Made by a program: the position numbers and the translations under genes. Positions 25,877 to 34,365 of a stretch of DNA of 64,000 nt are shown here, piece by piece. A model generated the notes under the pieces. That model was not told the origin of the DNA. It made no database searches and saw only the letters and a list, made by a program, of their open reading frames with translations. Numbering within the stretch: position 1 is the stretch's first letter; every line of letters starts with the position of its first letter. Origin of the DNA: Steroidobacteraceae bacterium (GTDB taxonomy: Bacteria > Pseudomonadota > Gammaproteobacteria > Steroidobacterales > Steroidobacteraceae); NCBI GenBank assembly GCA_027531255.1, contig JAPZRU010000018.1, positions 1 through 64,000 on the forward strand, read 5' to 3'.

Positions 25877-28800
25877 TCAGACCGGCGTGTCGTCCCGGTT
25901 CGCCACTGCCCCGCCGCCGGCGCCGCCGGCGCCCGTGCCGGCCTCGGGCTGGCGCTGCCGCAGCCGATCGATCAGCTGGCTCACGTACTCCGGCGACTTC
26001 GTATTGCGCGCGACGAGCGCGTACGCGGCCGGCACCACCAGCAGCGTCATGAACACCGAGATGGTCGTGCCGAAGAAGATCACGATGCCGATAGGCTCGC
26101 GCTGCTCGGCGCCCGCGCCGGTCGCGAACAGCAGCGGCATCGCGCCGACCGCGGTGCAGAGGCTCGTCATCAGCACCGGGCGCAGGCGGGTCACCGAGGC
26201 CTCGCGGATGGCGTCGACGAACTCGTAGCCGCGGTCGCGCAGCTGGTTCGCGAACTCCACGATCAGCACGCCGTTCTTCGCGGCGATGCCGATCAGCATC
26301 ACCAGCGCGATCTGGCTGAAGATGTTGATCGAGGCGGCCTCGACGCCGAACAGCTGGTAGAGCTTCAGGCCGAACACCGCGCCGATCAGCGCGAGCGGCA
26401 CCGTCGTCAGGATCACGAGCGGGTGACGGAAACTCTCGAACTGCGCGGCCAGCACGAGGAACACGACGCCGAGCGCGAAGATGAACGTGGTGTACAGCTG
26501 GCCGCTCGAGCGTACGTAGTCGCGCGACTCGCCGTCCCAGGTCAGGCTCGCGGTCGGCGGCAGCTCGCTCTGCACCGTGTCGCGGAACCACTGGATCGCC
26601 TCGCCCATCGAGTAGCCCGGCGCGAGGAACGCCGAGATCTCGACGGCGCGGATGCGGTCGAAGCGGTTGAACTCGGTGGCACCCGCGGTCTCCTGGGTCG
26701 TCACCAGGTTCGACAGCGGCACGAGTTCCCCCGAGCGCTCGGCGCGCACGTAGAGATTCGCGAGATCCGACGGCGAGGCGCGCTCGTCGGCGCGGCCCTG
26801 CAGGATCACGTAGTACTCGCGACCGCGGTCGATGAACGTGGTGACGATGCGCGAGCCGAGCACCGTCTCGAGCGTGCGGCCGACCGCCTCGAGCGAGACG
26901 CCGAGATCCGCCGCGCGATCGCGGTCCACCGAGATGCGGATCTGCGGCTGGCGTTCCTGGTAGTCGTTCTCGACGTTGACGAGACCCGGGTTCTTCTCGG
27001 CGAGGGCCTCGATCTGCTGCGCCCACTTCGAGATCGTCTCGTAGTCGGGCCCGCCGAGCACCGCCTGGACCGGCGCGCCGCCGCCGCGGGCCTGGAAGCC
27101 GGACATCTGCAGCACGCGGGCCCGCACGCCGGGCAGCTGCGCGAGCTGCCGCTGGATCGAGGCGCCGATCTCCCGGGCCGACCGCTCGCGCACCGTCCAG
27201 TCCTCGAGCACGAGGAAGGCGCGCACGCTGTTGACCTGCGCACCGCCCCAGCCGCCCGGCACGCGGATGTTGTAGCGGAGGATGCCGCCCTTGGCGCGCT
27301 CCGCCTCGAAGATGCGCTCCATCTCGCGCGCCTGCCGGTTCGAGTACTCGAGGCTCGCGCCCTCCGGGCCGGTGGCGATCACCATGAGCATGCCGCGGTC
27401 TTCCTGCGGCGCGAACGCCGCGGGCAGGCCCTTGACGAGGCCCGGCACGCCCGTCAGCAGCAGCACCGAGCCGGCGAACAGCGCGGCCGCCACGCCGACC
27501 GTGAGCACCGGCCGGCGCAGCGTGCGATCGAGCAGGCGGCCGTAGGCGACCGACACCCGCCGGAAGAAGCGGTCCACCGCGCCCGCGACCTTGCCCTCGT
27601 GGCCGTGGCCCTTGATCAGCTTCGAGGCCATCATCGGCGTCAGCGTCAGCGCGACCAGGGCCGAGAACGCGATCGCCGCGGCGATGGTGAAGCCGAACTC
27701 GCGGAACAGCCGGCCGACGTTGCCGGGCAGGAAAGACAGCGGCAGGAACACCGCGACGAGCGTCGCGGTCGTGGCGATCACCGCGAATCCGATCTCCTTC
27801 GAGCCGTCCACCGCGGCCAGCAGCGGCGGCTGGCCCTGCTCCGCGCGCCGATAGATGTTCTCGAGGACGACGATCGCGTCGTCCACGACGAGGCCGATCG
27901 CCAGCACGATGCCGAGCAGCGTGAGCACGTTCAGCGAGTAGCCCAGCGCGTACATCACCACGAACGTGGCGAGGATCGAGACCGGGATCGTGACCGCGGG
28001 GATCAGCGTCGCGCGCAGGTTGCCGAGGAACAGGTAGATGACCAGCAGCACGCCGACCATCGAGAAGACGATCGCGTAGACGACCTCCTTCAGCGAGGCC
28101 TCGATGAACACCGAGCGGTCGATGTTGATGTCCAGCTGCGACCCCTCGGGGAGGTCCTGCCGCAGCCGCTCGACCTCGGCGCGCACGCCGCGCGCCACCT
28201 CGAGCGTGTTGGCCTTCGACTGCTGCTCGATGCCGAACGCGATGCCGGGCGCCTCGTTGGTGCGCGAGATCGTGCGCTCGTTCTCGGCGCCGAGATCGAC
28301 GCGCGCGACCTCGCCGAGGCGCACCAGGTAACCCTCGGATCCCCGGCCGATCACGAGGGCGCGGAAGTCGTCGGGCGAGTCGAGACCCGTCTCGGTGCGC
28401 AGCTGGAACTCGCGGTCCTGCGACTCGAGCCGGCCCGCCGGCAGCTCGACGTTCTCGCGGCGCAGCGCCCGCTCGATGTCCTCGACCGTCAGCCCGCGCG
28501 CGGCGAGCGCGTTGCGGTCGATCCAGATGCGCATCGCGGCCCGCCGGCCGCCGGAGATCTGCACGCGCGCGACGCCGGGCTGCGTGGCCAGGCGGTCGAC
28601 GATGAAACGCTCGCCGTAGTCGGTCAGCTCGAGCGTGGACATCCGCGCGCTCGAGAAGTTGACCCATATGATCGGCTCGGAGTTGGAGTCGGACTTCGCC
28701 ACCTCCGGCGGATCCGCTTCTTCCGGCAGCTGCGCGACGACGCGCGCCACGCGGTCGCGGACGTCGTTGGCCGCGGCGTCAACGTCCCGGTCGATGTCGA

Positions 28801-29083
28801 AGATAAGCGTGGTGTTCGAGCGCTCGTCGCGCGTGACGGACTCCATCACGTCGAGGCCCTCGATGCCCGCGACGCGCTCCTCGATCGCCTGCGTGATCTT
28901 GTTCTCGACCACGTTCGCGGCCGCGCCGCGGTAGGTGGTGTTGATCGAGACCACGGGCCGCTCGATGTCCGGCAGCTCGCGGATCGGCAGGCGCTCGAGC
29001 GAGATCAGGCCGAGGACGATCAGCAGCAGGCTGATCACCATCGCGAACACGGGACGGCGGATCGAGATCTCGGACAGTTGCAC
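25877..29083 (-). CDS. RND efflux transporter, HAE1-type permease
   Basis: This 1068-residue inner-membrane proton/drug antiporter subunit opens with LSEISIRRPVFAMVISLLLIVLG. The TM4 motif with proton-relay Asp residues is GIVLAIGLVVDDAIVVLENIYRR. Two large periplasmic loops and 12 predicted membrane helices match the AcrB/MexB/MdtBC superfamily, with length typical. It starts at GTG 29083, with GGAGGGC before it, 28 bp after the membrane fusion protein gene. No outer membrane factor is in the window, so it must use one encoded elsewhere. Substrate unknown. Confidence 0.95.
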   Translation of the reverse strand: MQLSEISIRRPVFAMVISLLLIVLGLISLERLPIRELPDIERPVVSINTTYRGAAANVVENKITQAIEERVAGIEGLDVMESVTRDERSNTTLIFDIDRDVDAAANDVRDRVARVVAQLPEEADPPEVAKSDSNSEPIIWVNFSSARMSTLELTDYGERFIVDRLATQPGVARVQISGGRRAAMRIWIDRNALAARGLTVEDIERALRRENVELPAGRLESQDREFQLRTETGLDSPDDFRALVIGRGSEGYLVRLGEVARVDLGAENERTISRTNEAPGIAFGIEQQSKANTLEVARGVRAEVERLRQDLPEGSQLDINIDRSVFIEASLKEVVYAIVFSMVGVLLVIYLFLGNLRATLIPAVTIPVSILATFVVMYALGYSLNVLTLLGIVLAIGLVVDDAIVVLENIYRRAEQGQPPLLAAVDGSKEIGFAVIATTATLVAVFLPLSFLPGNVGRLFREFGFTIAAAIAFSALVALTLTPMMASKLIKGHGHEGKVAGAVDRFFRRVSVAYGRLLDRTLRRPVLTVGVAAALFAGSVLLLTGVPGLVKGLPAAFAPQEDRGMLMVIATGPEGASLEYSNRQAREMERIFEAERAKGGILRYNIRVPGGWGGAQVNSVRAFLVLEDWTVRERSAREIGASIQRQLAQLPGVRARVLQMSGFQARGGGAPVQAVLGGPDYETISKWAQQIEALAEKNPGLVNVENDYQERQPQIRISVDRDRAADLGVSLEAVGRTLETVLGSRIVTTFIDRGREYYVILQGRADERASPSDLANLYVRAERSGELVPLSNLVTTQETAGATEFNRFDRIRAVEISAFLAPGYSMGEAIQWFRDTVQSELPPTASLTWDGESRDYVRSSGQLYTTFIFALGVVFLVLAAQFESFRHPLVILTTVPLALIGAVFGLKLYQLFGVEAASINIFSQIALVMLIGIAAKNGVLIVEFANQLRDRGYEFVDAIREASVTRLRPVLMTSLCTAVGAMPLLFATGAGAEQREPIGIVIFFGTTISVFMTLLVVPAAYALVARNTKSPEYVSQLIDRLRQRQPEAGTGAGGAGGGAVANRDDTPV

Positions 29084-29111
29084 CGGGTGCCCTCCGACGA
29101 GCGGGGCGGGA

Positions 29112-30269
29112 TCAGGACGCGCGAGCGCCCGCGCCCTGGGCTGGACCGCCGGCCGGCCGCGCCGGTTCCCCGGCCTCGCGCACCGCGGCCCCATCGCGCA
29201 GTTTCTGCGTGCCTTCGACGACCACGCGCTCGTTCGCGCGCAGGCCGGTGACCACCTCGACCTCGCCGGGGCGGCGGCGACCGAGGGCGACCTCGCGGCG
29301 CTCGGCCTTGCCGTCCTCGACGACGTACACGAACGTGCGCCCCTGGTCCGGGACCACGGCGGCCTCGGGCAGCATGAGCGTCGGCGGCACTTCGCGCTGC
29401 AGGCGCACGCCCATGAACATGCCGGGCTTGAGCCGCCCGTCGCCGTTCGGGACCTCGGCGCGGACCAGCACCGAACGCGTCTGCGGGTCGACGCGGGAAT
29501 CGATGCTCGCGACGCGCCCCTCGAACGTGACGCCCGGGTAGGCGACGCTGGTGGCGCCGATCGGCAGACCCGTGCTCATCAGCGACACGAAGCTCTCGGG
29601 CACCGCGAAATCGAGCTTGATCGTACTCGTGTCGTCCAGCGTGGTGATCACGCTGCCGGGGCTGACGAGGCTGCCGAGGCTGACGCGGCGCAGGCCGGTG
29701 CGGCCGCCGAAAGGCGCGCGGATCACGGTGTCCGCGAGCCGCGCCTTCGCGGCCGCGACGCGGGCCTCGTTCGCCTTCAGCGTCGCCTCGATCTGGTCGA
29801 CCTGCGCCTTCGAGAGCGCGGCGCTCGCCGACAGCGCGCGACTGCGCTCGGCCTGCGCGCGGCTCTCGACGAGCGCGGCCTCGGCGGCCGCGAGATCCGC
29901 GCGCACCTGCGCGGCGTCGAGCTCGACCAGCACCTGGCCGGCGGTCACGCGCTGGCCTTCGTCGAACCGGATCGCGGTGACGATGTTCGACACCTTCGCG
30001 GTGATCTCGACCGCTTCCTTCGCGCGCGCGGTGCCGAGGGCCTCGATCTCCTGGGCGAACTCCTGCGACTGCACGACCGCGGTGAGTACGGCGACGGGAC
30101 CGCCAGGGCCCCCGCCCGGACCGCCGCCCGACCGCGCGCCCGGACCGCCCGACGGGGGGCCGCCCGGGGCATCGGGGCCCCCGGCACCGTCGCACGCGGC
30201 GAGCGCCAGGGAACCCGCCAGCAGCAGGCAGGCAGCGGGGGAACGGCGGCGCGGGGTGGCGGCTGTCAT
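29112..30269 (-). CDS. RND efflux periplasmic adaptor (membrane fusion protein), lipoprotein
   Basis: This 385-residue protein has a lipobox (LALAAC, Cys about residue 26) and a very Gly/Pro-rich linker of about 30 residues. The barrel-sandwich/lipoyl, alpha-hairpin and beta-barrel domains of the HlyD/AcrA family follow. Seen blocks are VTAIRFDEGQRVTAGQVLVELD, the hairpin RADLAAAEAALVESRAQAERSRAL, and VIRAPFGGRTGLRRVSLGSLV. It bridges the RND pump to an outer membrane channel and is co-transcribed with the permease that follows. Confidence 0.93.
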   Translation of the reverse strand: MTAATPRRRSPAACLLLAGSLALAACDGAGGPDAPGGPPSGGPGARSGGGPGGGPGGPVAVLTAVVQSQEFAQEIEALGTARAKEAVEITAKVSNIVTAIRFDEGQRVTAGQVLVELDAAQVRADLAAAEAALVESRAQAERSRALSASAALSKAQVDQIEATLKANEARVAAAKARLADTVIRAPFGGRTGLRRVSLGSLVSPGSVITTLDDTSTIKLDFAVPESFVSLMSTGLPIGATSVAYPGVTFEGRVASIDSRVDPQTRSVLVRAEVPNGDGRLKPGMFMGVRLQREVPPTLMLPEAAVVPDQGRTFVYVVEDGKAERREVALGRRRPGEVEVVTGLRANERVVVEGTQKLRDGAAVREAGEPARPAGGPAQGAGARAS

Positions 30270-30313
30270 CTTCGGTCCGTCAGGGCGCAGCAGGCGTTGC
30301 GGAAAGCGCCGCC

Positions 30314-30796
30314 TCAAACATACAGCCGCATGATGACTTCGGCGACGCAGGCCGGCTTGGATTCACCGTCGATCTCGACCGTGAACTGCTCGACGATCTG
30401 CACGCCACCCTTGAACTCCTCCGCATCGACCAGCGTGCAGCGCCCGCGCACGCGAGCGCCGACCTTCACCGCGTTGACGAACCGGAGCTTGTTCAACCCG
30501 TAGTTGATCACGGTCTTGACCCCCGGGAACGGCGGCCGGTCGGCGTCGACGATGCCGCGGAGCAGCGGGTACAGCGACAGCGTGAGATACCCGTGCGCGA
30601 TCGTGGTCCGCCACGGCGACTCGCGCGTCGCACGCTCCGGCTGCGTGTGGATCCACTGGTGGTCCCCGGTCGCGTCCGCGAACGCGTTCACGCGGGACTG
30701 GTCGATGGCCAGCCAGTCGCTGACGTGCAATTCCTGGCCGACGCGGGACTTCAGCTGCGCCAGCAGTTCCGGCGCGGCGCTCTCGGGTGCGGACAT
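30314..30796 (-). CDS. MaoC-family enoyl-CoA hydratase
   Basis: This 160-residue hot-dog-fold protein has the hydratase-2 motif as FADATGDHQWIH, with catalytic Asp45 and His50. PWRTTIAHGYLTLSLYP follows, typical of the MaoC/NodN group. Such enzymes hydrate trans-2-enoyl-CoA to (R)-3-hydroxyacyl-CoA. Next to phaC this suggests a PhaJ-like role, feeding monomers from beta-oxidation into PHA; that role is inferred from context. A TATGAT -10 and GAGG-type site lie upstream on the minus strand. Confidence 0.87.
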   Translation of the reverse strand: MSAPESAAPELLAQLKSRVGQELHVSDWLAIDQSRVNAFADATGDHQWIHTQPERATRESPWRTTIAHGYLTLSLYPLLRGIVDADRPPFPGVKTVINYGLNKLRFVNAVKVGARVRGRCTLVDAEEFKGGVQIVEQFTVEIDGESKPACVAEVIMRLYV

Positions 30797-30845
30797 GGGG
30801 GAAACCTCGGTGGATTCGCGGGCGCGCGATCATAACCGAACGACT

Positions 30846-31919
30846 TCAGCGCCGCCCCGGTGCCCGCTCCTGCAGCCACCCTGCGACCGTGCCGGGCAGT
30901 TCCCGCGCGCGTCGCCCTACGTAGATGCCGATGTGCCCGCCGGGCACCGGCAGATCCGTGTAGTCTGCGGTGCCGACGATGCCCCGGAGCGCGAGCGACG
31001 CGGACGGCGGCACGAGGTGGTCCTCGGTCGCGTGCACGTTGAGGATCGGCATGCGCAGGCGGCGGGGATCGACGCGCCGCCCGTCGATCGACCACGTGCC
31101 GCGGACCAGCCGGTTGTCGCGGTACAGCGCGACCACGAATTCGCGGAACGCCTCGCCGGCCTGGTCGGGGCTGTCGAAGATCCAGCGCTCCATCCGCAGG
31201 AACGAGGCGAGCGCGGCGGGGTCGTCCGCGGCGTCCACGAGCGCGAGATACTTCGCAAGCGTCAGCCGGAACGGCATCAGCTGCAGGAAAGCGGCGTTCA
31301 GCCACTCGCCGGGCACGTTGCCGAAGGTCTCGACGAGCGCGTCGACGTCGAGCCCGCGCACCCACTTCGCGAGCAGGTTCTCGGGCGTGTGGAAATCGAC
31401 CGGCGTGACCATCGTGACCAGGTTCGCGACGCGCGCAGGCTCGAGCGCCGCGTACGCGAGCGCGAACGTGCCACCCTGGCAGACGCCGACGAGGTTCACG
31501 GACCCGCCGTCGGGGCGCACGCGCGCCACGCACCGTTCGAGGTAGCCCGTCACGTAATCCGCGAGCGTGAGCCAGCGGTCGCCCGCGTCGGGGTAGCCCC
31601 AGTCGATCAGCCAGACGTCGAGCCCCGCCTCGAGCAGCCCGCGGATCAGCGAGCGGTCCGGCTGCAGGTCGAGCACGTACGGCCGGTTGACGAGCGCGTA
31701 GACGAGCAGCAGCGGCGGCAGTCCGGCCGGCTTCGCGATCGAGCGGTAGCGCCAGAGGACCAGCTTGCCCTCCGCGTACACGGCGTCGCGTGCGCAGGCA
31801 CCGACCTCGACCGGCCCGAGGCGAGCGAGCTGCGCGCTCGCGGCCGCGAGCCGCCGCTGGAACTCGGCGGACTCGCGGAGCCACGCCTCGGCGCGGCCGT
31901 CTCCCGGCGCGGCGCTCAT
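30846..31919 (-). CDS. phaC: Class III poly(R)-hydroxyalkanoate synthase, PhaC subunit
   Basis: This 357-residue protein polymerises (R)-3-hydroxyacyl-CoA. The lipase-like box is GVCQGG (145-150) with nucleophile Cys147. The other triad residues are Asp300 (NVHATEDHLVP) and His329 (PVPGGHIGIYVG). The short length (about 360, versus about 590 for class I) and the adjacent phaE place it in class III. Its ATG overlaps the phaE stop by 4 nt (ATGA), so the two subunits are made together. Confidence 0.95.
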   Translation of the reverse strand: MSAAPGDGRAEAWLRESAEFQRRLAAASAQLARLGPVEVGACARDAVYAEGKLVLWRYRSIAKPAGLPPLLLVYALVNRPYVLDLQPDRSLIRGLLEAGLDVWLIDWGYPDAGDRWLTLADYVTGYLERCVARVRPDGGSVNLVGVCQGGTFALAYAALEPARVANLVTMVTPVDFHTPENLLAKWVRGLDVDALVETFGNVPGEWLNAAFLQLMPFRLTLAKYLALVDAADDPAALASFLRMERWIFDSPDQAGEAFREFVVALYRDNRLVRGTWSIDGRRVDPRRLRMPILNVHATEDHLVPPSASLALRGIVGTADYTDLPVPGGHIGIYVGRRARELPGTVAGWLQERAPGRR

Positions 31920-32620
31920 GCCGGCGGCCCACGGTCGCGGTCGCGCGCCGCCTGCCGCAGTTCGTGCAACGCGCGCTGCATCTCGTCGATCTCGACGCGG
32001 GTCGGCAGACCGAACGCTCGCGCGGCCTGGTCGGCCAGTGCCCGGCCGCGGCGCTGCACTTCGAGACCTGCATCGACCAGCTCCGCGAAGGCTGCCGCGT
32101 AGGCGGCGGAGTGCGCGAGTTCGCTCCAGGCCGCTTCCGCGACGTCGATCCAGCGGTCGAACAGCGCGCGGGGGCCCGCGGGCGGCGGCGACGCGGCCAG
32201 CTGCGCCGCGAAGGCCTCGGCGGCACGCCGCGCGGCCGGTGCGAGCACCGTGCCGAACGTGGCCTGGGCGCGCCCGAATCGCGCACCCGCCTCGACCCAC
32301 GCCTGCCAGCGTTCCTGATGCTCGCGGAGCCAGCCGAGGGCCGGCGCCGCAGGCGGCATCGCGGGCGACGGCGGTGAGTCGACGGCGGGCCGGGGTGCGC
32401 CGGCGAAAGGCCCGGCGAACCCGAGAAAGAAGCGGCGTGCATAGTCGGCGAGGGCTTCCGTGGCGGCCGGCGCGAACGCGCACGCGGGACCCACCGCCGG
32501 ATCGTTCGCGGCGGCGTGCCTCCCGTACCACTCCCACAGTTCGCGCGCACAGGCGAGGTAGCCGGCGCCCACGACGCCCAGCCACCCGTCCGCTCCGCCG
32601 GGACGAAAGTCAGCGGCCAT
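31916..32620 (-). CDS. phaE: Class III PHA synthase subunit PhaE
   Basis: This 234-residue, Ala-rich helical protein is weakly conserved, as is normal for PhaE. Recognisable parts are the central WIDVAEAAWSELAHSAAYAAAFAELVDAGLEVQRR stretch and the C-terminal GLPTRVEIDEMQRALHELRQ (about 208-227), which is the conserved end of the family. PhaE forms the active heteromer with PhaC. The ATG at 32620 is chosen over an in-frame ATG 48 bases upstream because it begins near the usual MAADF-type start; this is not certain. Confidence 0.9.
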   Translation of the reverse strand: MAADFRPGGADGWLGVVGAGYLACARELWEWYGRHAAANDPAVGPACAFAPAATEALADYARRFFLGFAGPFAGAPRPAVDSPPSPAMPPAAPALGWLREHQERWQAWVEAGARFGRAQATFGTVLAPAARRAAEAFAAQLAASPPPAGPRALFDRWIDVAEAAWSELAHSAAYAAAFAELVDAGLEVQRRGRALADQAARAFGLPTRVEIDEMQRALHELRQAARDRDRGPPA

Positions 32621-32772
32621 GGCCTGCCGCCCGCCTACCGCATCGCCACAGAAAAGCACTCGACGCACGTCGGCGGAACCGGCACTGGCCCTGGAGAGCG
32701 CTTTTCATGCCCTTGAATGTACTGGATTTCCAAGCCTCATCCGGCGTCTCGCGGCAGCCCGCGGAAAATATT

Positions 32773-32809
32773 TTGCATTGCACAAACAGTGGGCTATACT
32801 GCACTGCAA
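32773..32809 (+). promoter_or_regulatory. phaP promoter with two candidate PhaR operators
   Basis: TTGCAT (32773-32778) and TATACT (32795-32800) form a sigma70 promoter with a 16-bp spacer, about 70 bp upstream of the phasin start. Two imperfect inverted repeats of the form NTGC-N3-GCAN sit on it: TTGCATTGCAC (32773-32783) over the -35 and CTGCACTGCAA (32799-32809) over the -10 end and start region. PhaR of other bacteria recognises CTGC-N3-GCAG-like sites at phasin promoters and is released by PHA. A repressor there would block the promoter. Confidence 0.65.
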
Positions 32810-32870
32810 CAGGAGACGGCACGGGCCGGTTCCGCCGCAGGTTCAGACCCGACATCACGGACAGGACGTC

Positions 32871-33374
32871 ATGAAGAAGGGCAAGGCCGGGACGCCGGTG
32901 AGCAAGAGAGAGCCGCGAGCGTCCGAGGCCGCGCCCAGCGTGGTCAAGGCCGTGAGGGCTGCAGTCGAGGCCACGGAATCCGTCGACAACCATCACGTAG
33001 AGGCTTTGAACACCATGAGCAACACCGCTGCCGAAATCAATTCCTTCGTCGAGGCCGGCAAGAAGATGGTCGCGCCGATGACGAAGATGACCGAGGTCTC
33101 CACCCGCGCGTTCGAGCGCATCGCGAAGTACCAGTACGAGGTCGCGGGCGACTACCTGCACTACGGCATCGCGCAGCTGCACGCCGCAGCGCAGGGCAAG
33201 GACATGCCGGCGCTGCTGCAGAAGCAGGCCGAGCTCGCGAACAGCTATTTCGAGAAGCAGACGCAGCGCTCGCAGGAGTTCCTGAAGATCGCGAGCGAGA
33301 CGCAGGCGGACGTGATGCAGGCCATCGACCGGGCCTCGTCCGAGTTCGCGGCGCGCGCCAAGGCCGCCGCCTGA
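32871..33374 (+). CDS. phaP: Phasin family protein (PHA granule-associated)
   Basis: This protein of 167 residues has a phasin domain from about residue 48 (MSNTAAEINSFVEAGKKMVAPM), with the amphipathic helices FERIAKYQYEVAGDYLHYGIAQLHAA and QKQAELANSYFEKQTQRSQEFLKIASE. The first about 45 residues are basic and Ser/Ala-rich (MKKGKAGTPVSKRE), as in phasins with an unstructured leader. An internal ATG at 33015 could also start the protein. It coats PHA granules. It is expressed divergently from phaEC, with a promoter and PhaR-like operators upstream and a strong terminator downstream. Confidence 0.92.
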   Translation: MKKGKAGTPVSKREPRASEAAPSVVKAVRAAVEATESVDNHHVEALNTMSNTAAEINSFVEAGKKMVAPMTKMTEVSTRAFERIAKYQYEVAGDYLHYGIAQLHAAAQGKDMPALLQKQAELANSYFEKQTQRSQEFLKIASETQADVMQAIDRASSEFAARAKAAA

Positions 33375-33432
33375 ACTGACCGCTGACGAATCCGGGGAGG
33401 CGCACAGACGCCCTCCCGACCCTCCCCCCTCG

Positions 33433-33467
33433 GGACGGCTCTGCTTCGGCGGGCCGTCCTTTTTTTT
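33433..33467 (+). terminator. Rho-independent terminator of phaP
   Basis: GGACGGC (33433-33439) pairs with GCCGTCC (33453-33459) and is followed by eight T. Confidence 0.9.
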
Positions 33468-33794
33468 CGTCGGGAGTCGCCTGCCGGCGCTCCCGACCCG
33501 CGAACCGCGGGACGGCCCGCGGTTCGCTTGCTGAAGGGCCGGGGTTCGGGACAGCCACGCCGCACGGGCGCGGAAGAGCGCGGCGCGTGGCGCGCGCGGA
33601 GTGTGGCGTGGCGGGGGCGTGGCGCATCGCTGCGTACGGACGCGCGGCGCGTGGCGCGCGCGGAGTACGGGGTGGAGGGGCGGGCGGGTGCTGGCTGCGC
33701 ACCGCGACCCGTGGCCCGAGGCGCGTACCGAGGGCTCGGCCGGCACGCCGGAGGGGTAGCCGTCAGCGCGGTGGGCGGCGCCGGCGGTGCGTTT
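33468..33794. repeat. Non-coding GC-rich gap with a 25-bp direct repeat
   Basis: There is no gene between the phaP terminator and the phaR promoter. A perfect 25-bp sequence (core GGCGCGTGGCGCGCGCGG) occurs at 33578-33602 and again at 33642-33666, a period of 64 bases. The surroundings are low-complexity GCG/GGC sequence. No function is evident. Confidence 0.6.
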
Positions 33795-33833
33795 TTGCGG
33801 TGCAAAGCGGGGCGGACGGGAAAGGCGTAGACT
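33795..33833 (+). promoter_or_regulatory. Candidate PhaR auto-operator and phaR -10
   Basis: TTTGC-GGT-GCAAA at 33794-33806 is a perfect 5+3+5 inverted repeat of the same NTGC-N3-GCAN form as at the phaP promoter. TAGACT (33828-33833) is a plausible -10, 7 nt before the phaR ATG, predicting a leaderless message under autoregulation. Confidence 0.55.
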
Positions 33834-33840
33834 TCCGCGC

Positions 33841-34365
33841 ATGGCCAACGAACGACTGATCAAGAAGTACGCCAACCGGCGGCTCTACGATGCGTCGCAG
33901 TCGCGGCACGTGACGCTCGACGACGTCCGCGAGTTCGTCATCCAGGGCGAGAAGCTCAGGGTGGTCGAGGACAAGACGGGCGAGGACATCACCCGCCTGA
34001 TCCTGCTGCAGGTGATCGCCGAACAGGAGCAGTTCGGCCAGCCGATCCTGTCGACCACCCTGCTCGAGTCGATCATCCGGTTCTACGGGAACGGGATGCA
34101 GGAGTTCATGGCGCGCTACCTCGAGAAGAGCGTCGAGACCTTCACGCGCCAGCAGGAGACCATGCAGGCGCAGATGACGAAGCTGATGGCCAACGCGCCG
34201 ATGACGACGATGGCCGAGATGGCGCGTCAGAACCTCGAGATGTGGGCGCGCATGCAGGAGTCGATGGCGAGCGCCTTCAGCGCGAAGCGGCCCGCCGAGC
34301 CCCGCGCGCCGGAGCAGCCGCCCGCCGAAGCGACGCCGAAGGCGCCGACGGGGACGGATCCCTGA
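33841..34365 (+). CDS. phaR: PHA synthesis repressor PhaR
   Basis: This 174-residue protein opens with RLIKKYANRRLYDASQSRHVTLDDVREFVIQGEKLRVVEDKTGEDIT, cited here in part only. Residues 5-15 carry the conserved KKYANRRLYD DNA-binding start of the PHB/PhaR N-terminal domain. ITRLILLQVIAEQE then leads into the accumulation-regulatory helices (about 65-115). A Met/Gln-rich helix and a Pro/Ala-rich tail end it. PhaR represses phasin and its own gene and is titrated by PHA granules. The 3' end overlaps the convergent AraC/methyltransferase gene by 89 bp. Confidence 0.95.
   Translation: MANERLIKKYANRRLYDASQSRHVTLDDVREFVIQGEKLRVVEDKTGEDITRLILLQVIAEQEQFGQPILSTTLLESIIRFYGNGMQEFMARYLEKSVETFTRQQETMQAQMTKLMANAPMTTMAEMARQNLEMWARMQESMASAFSAKRPAEPRAPEQPPAEATPKAPTGTDP

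Noticed and set aside
25865-29251. An open frame of over 1100 codons antisense to the RND permease
   Set aside because: Its product is Arg/His/Asp-rich low-complexity sequence, the usual shadow of a GC-rich gene. The RND protein on the other strand is full-length with all its motifs.
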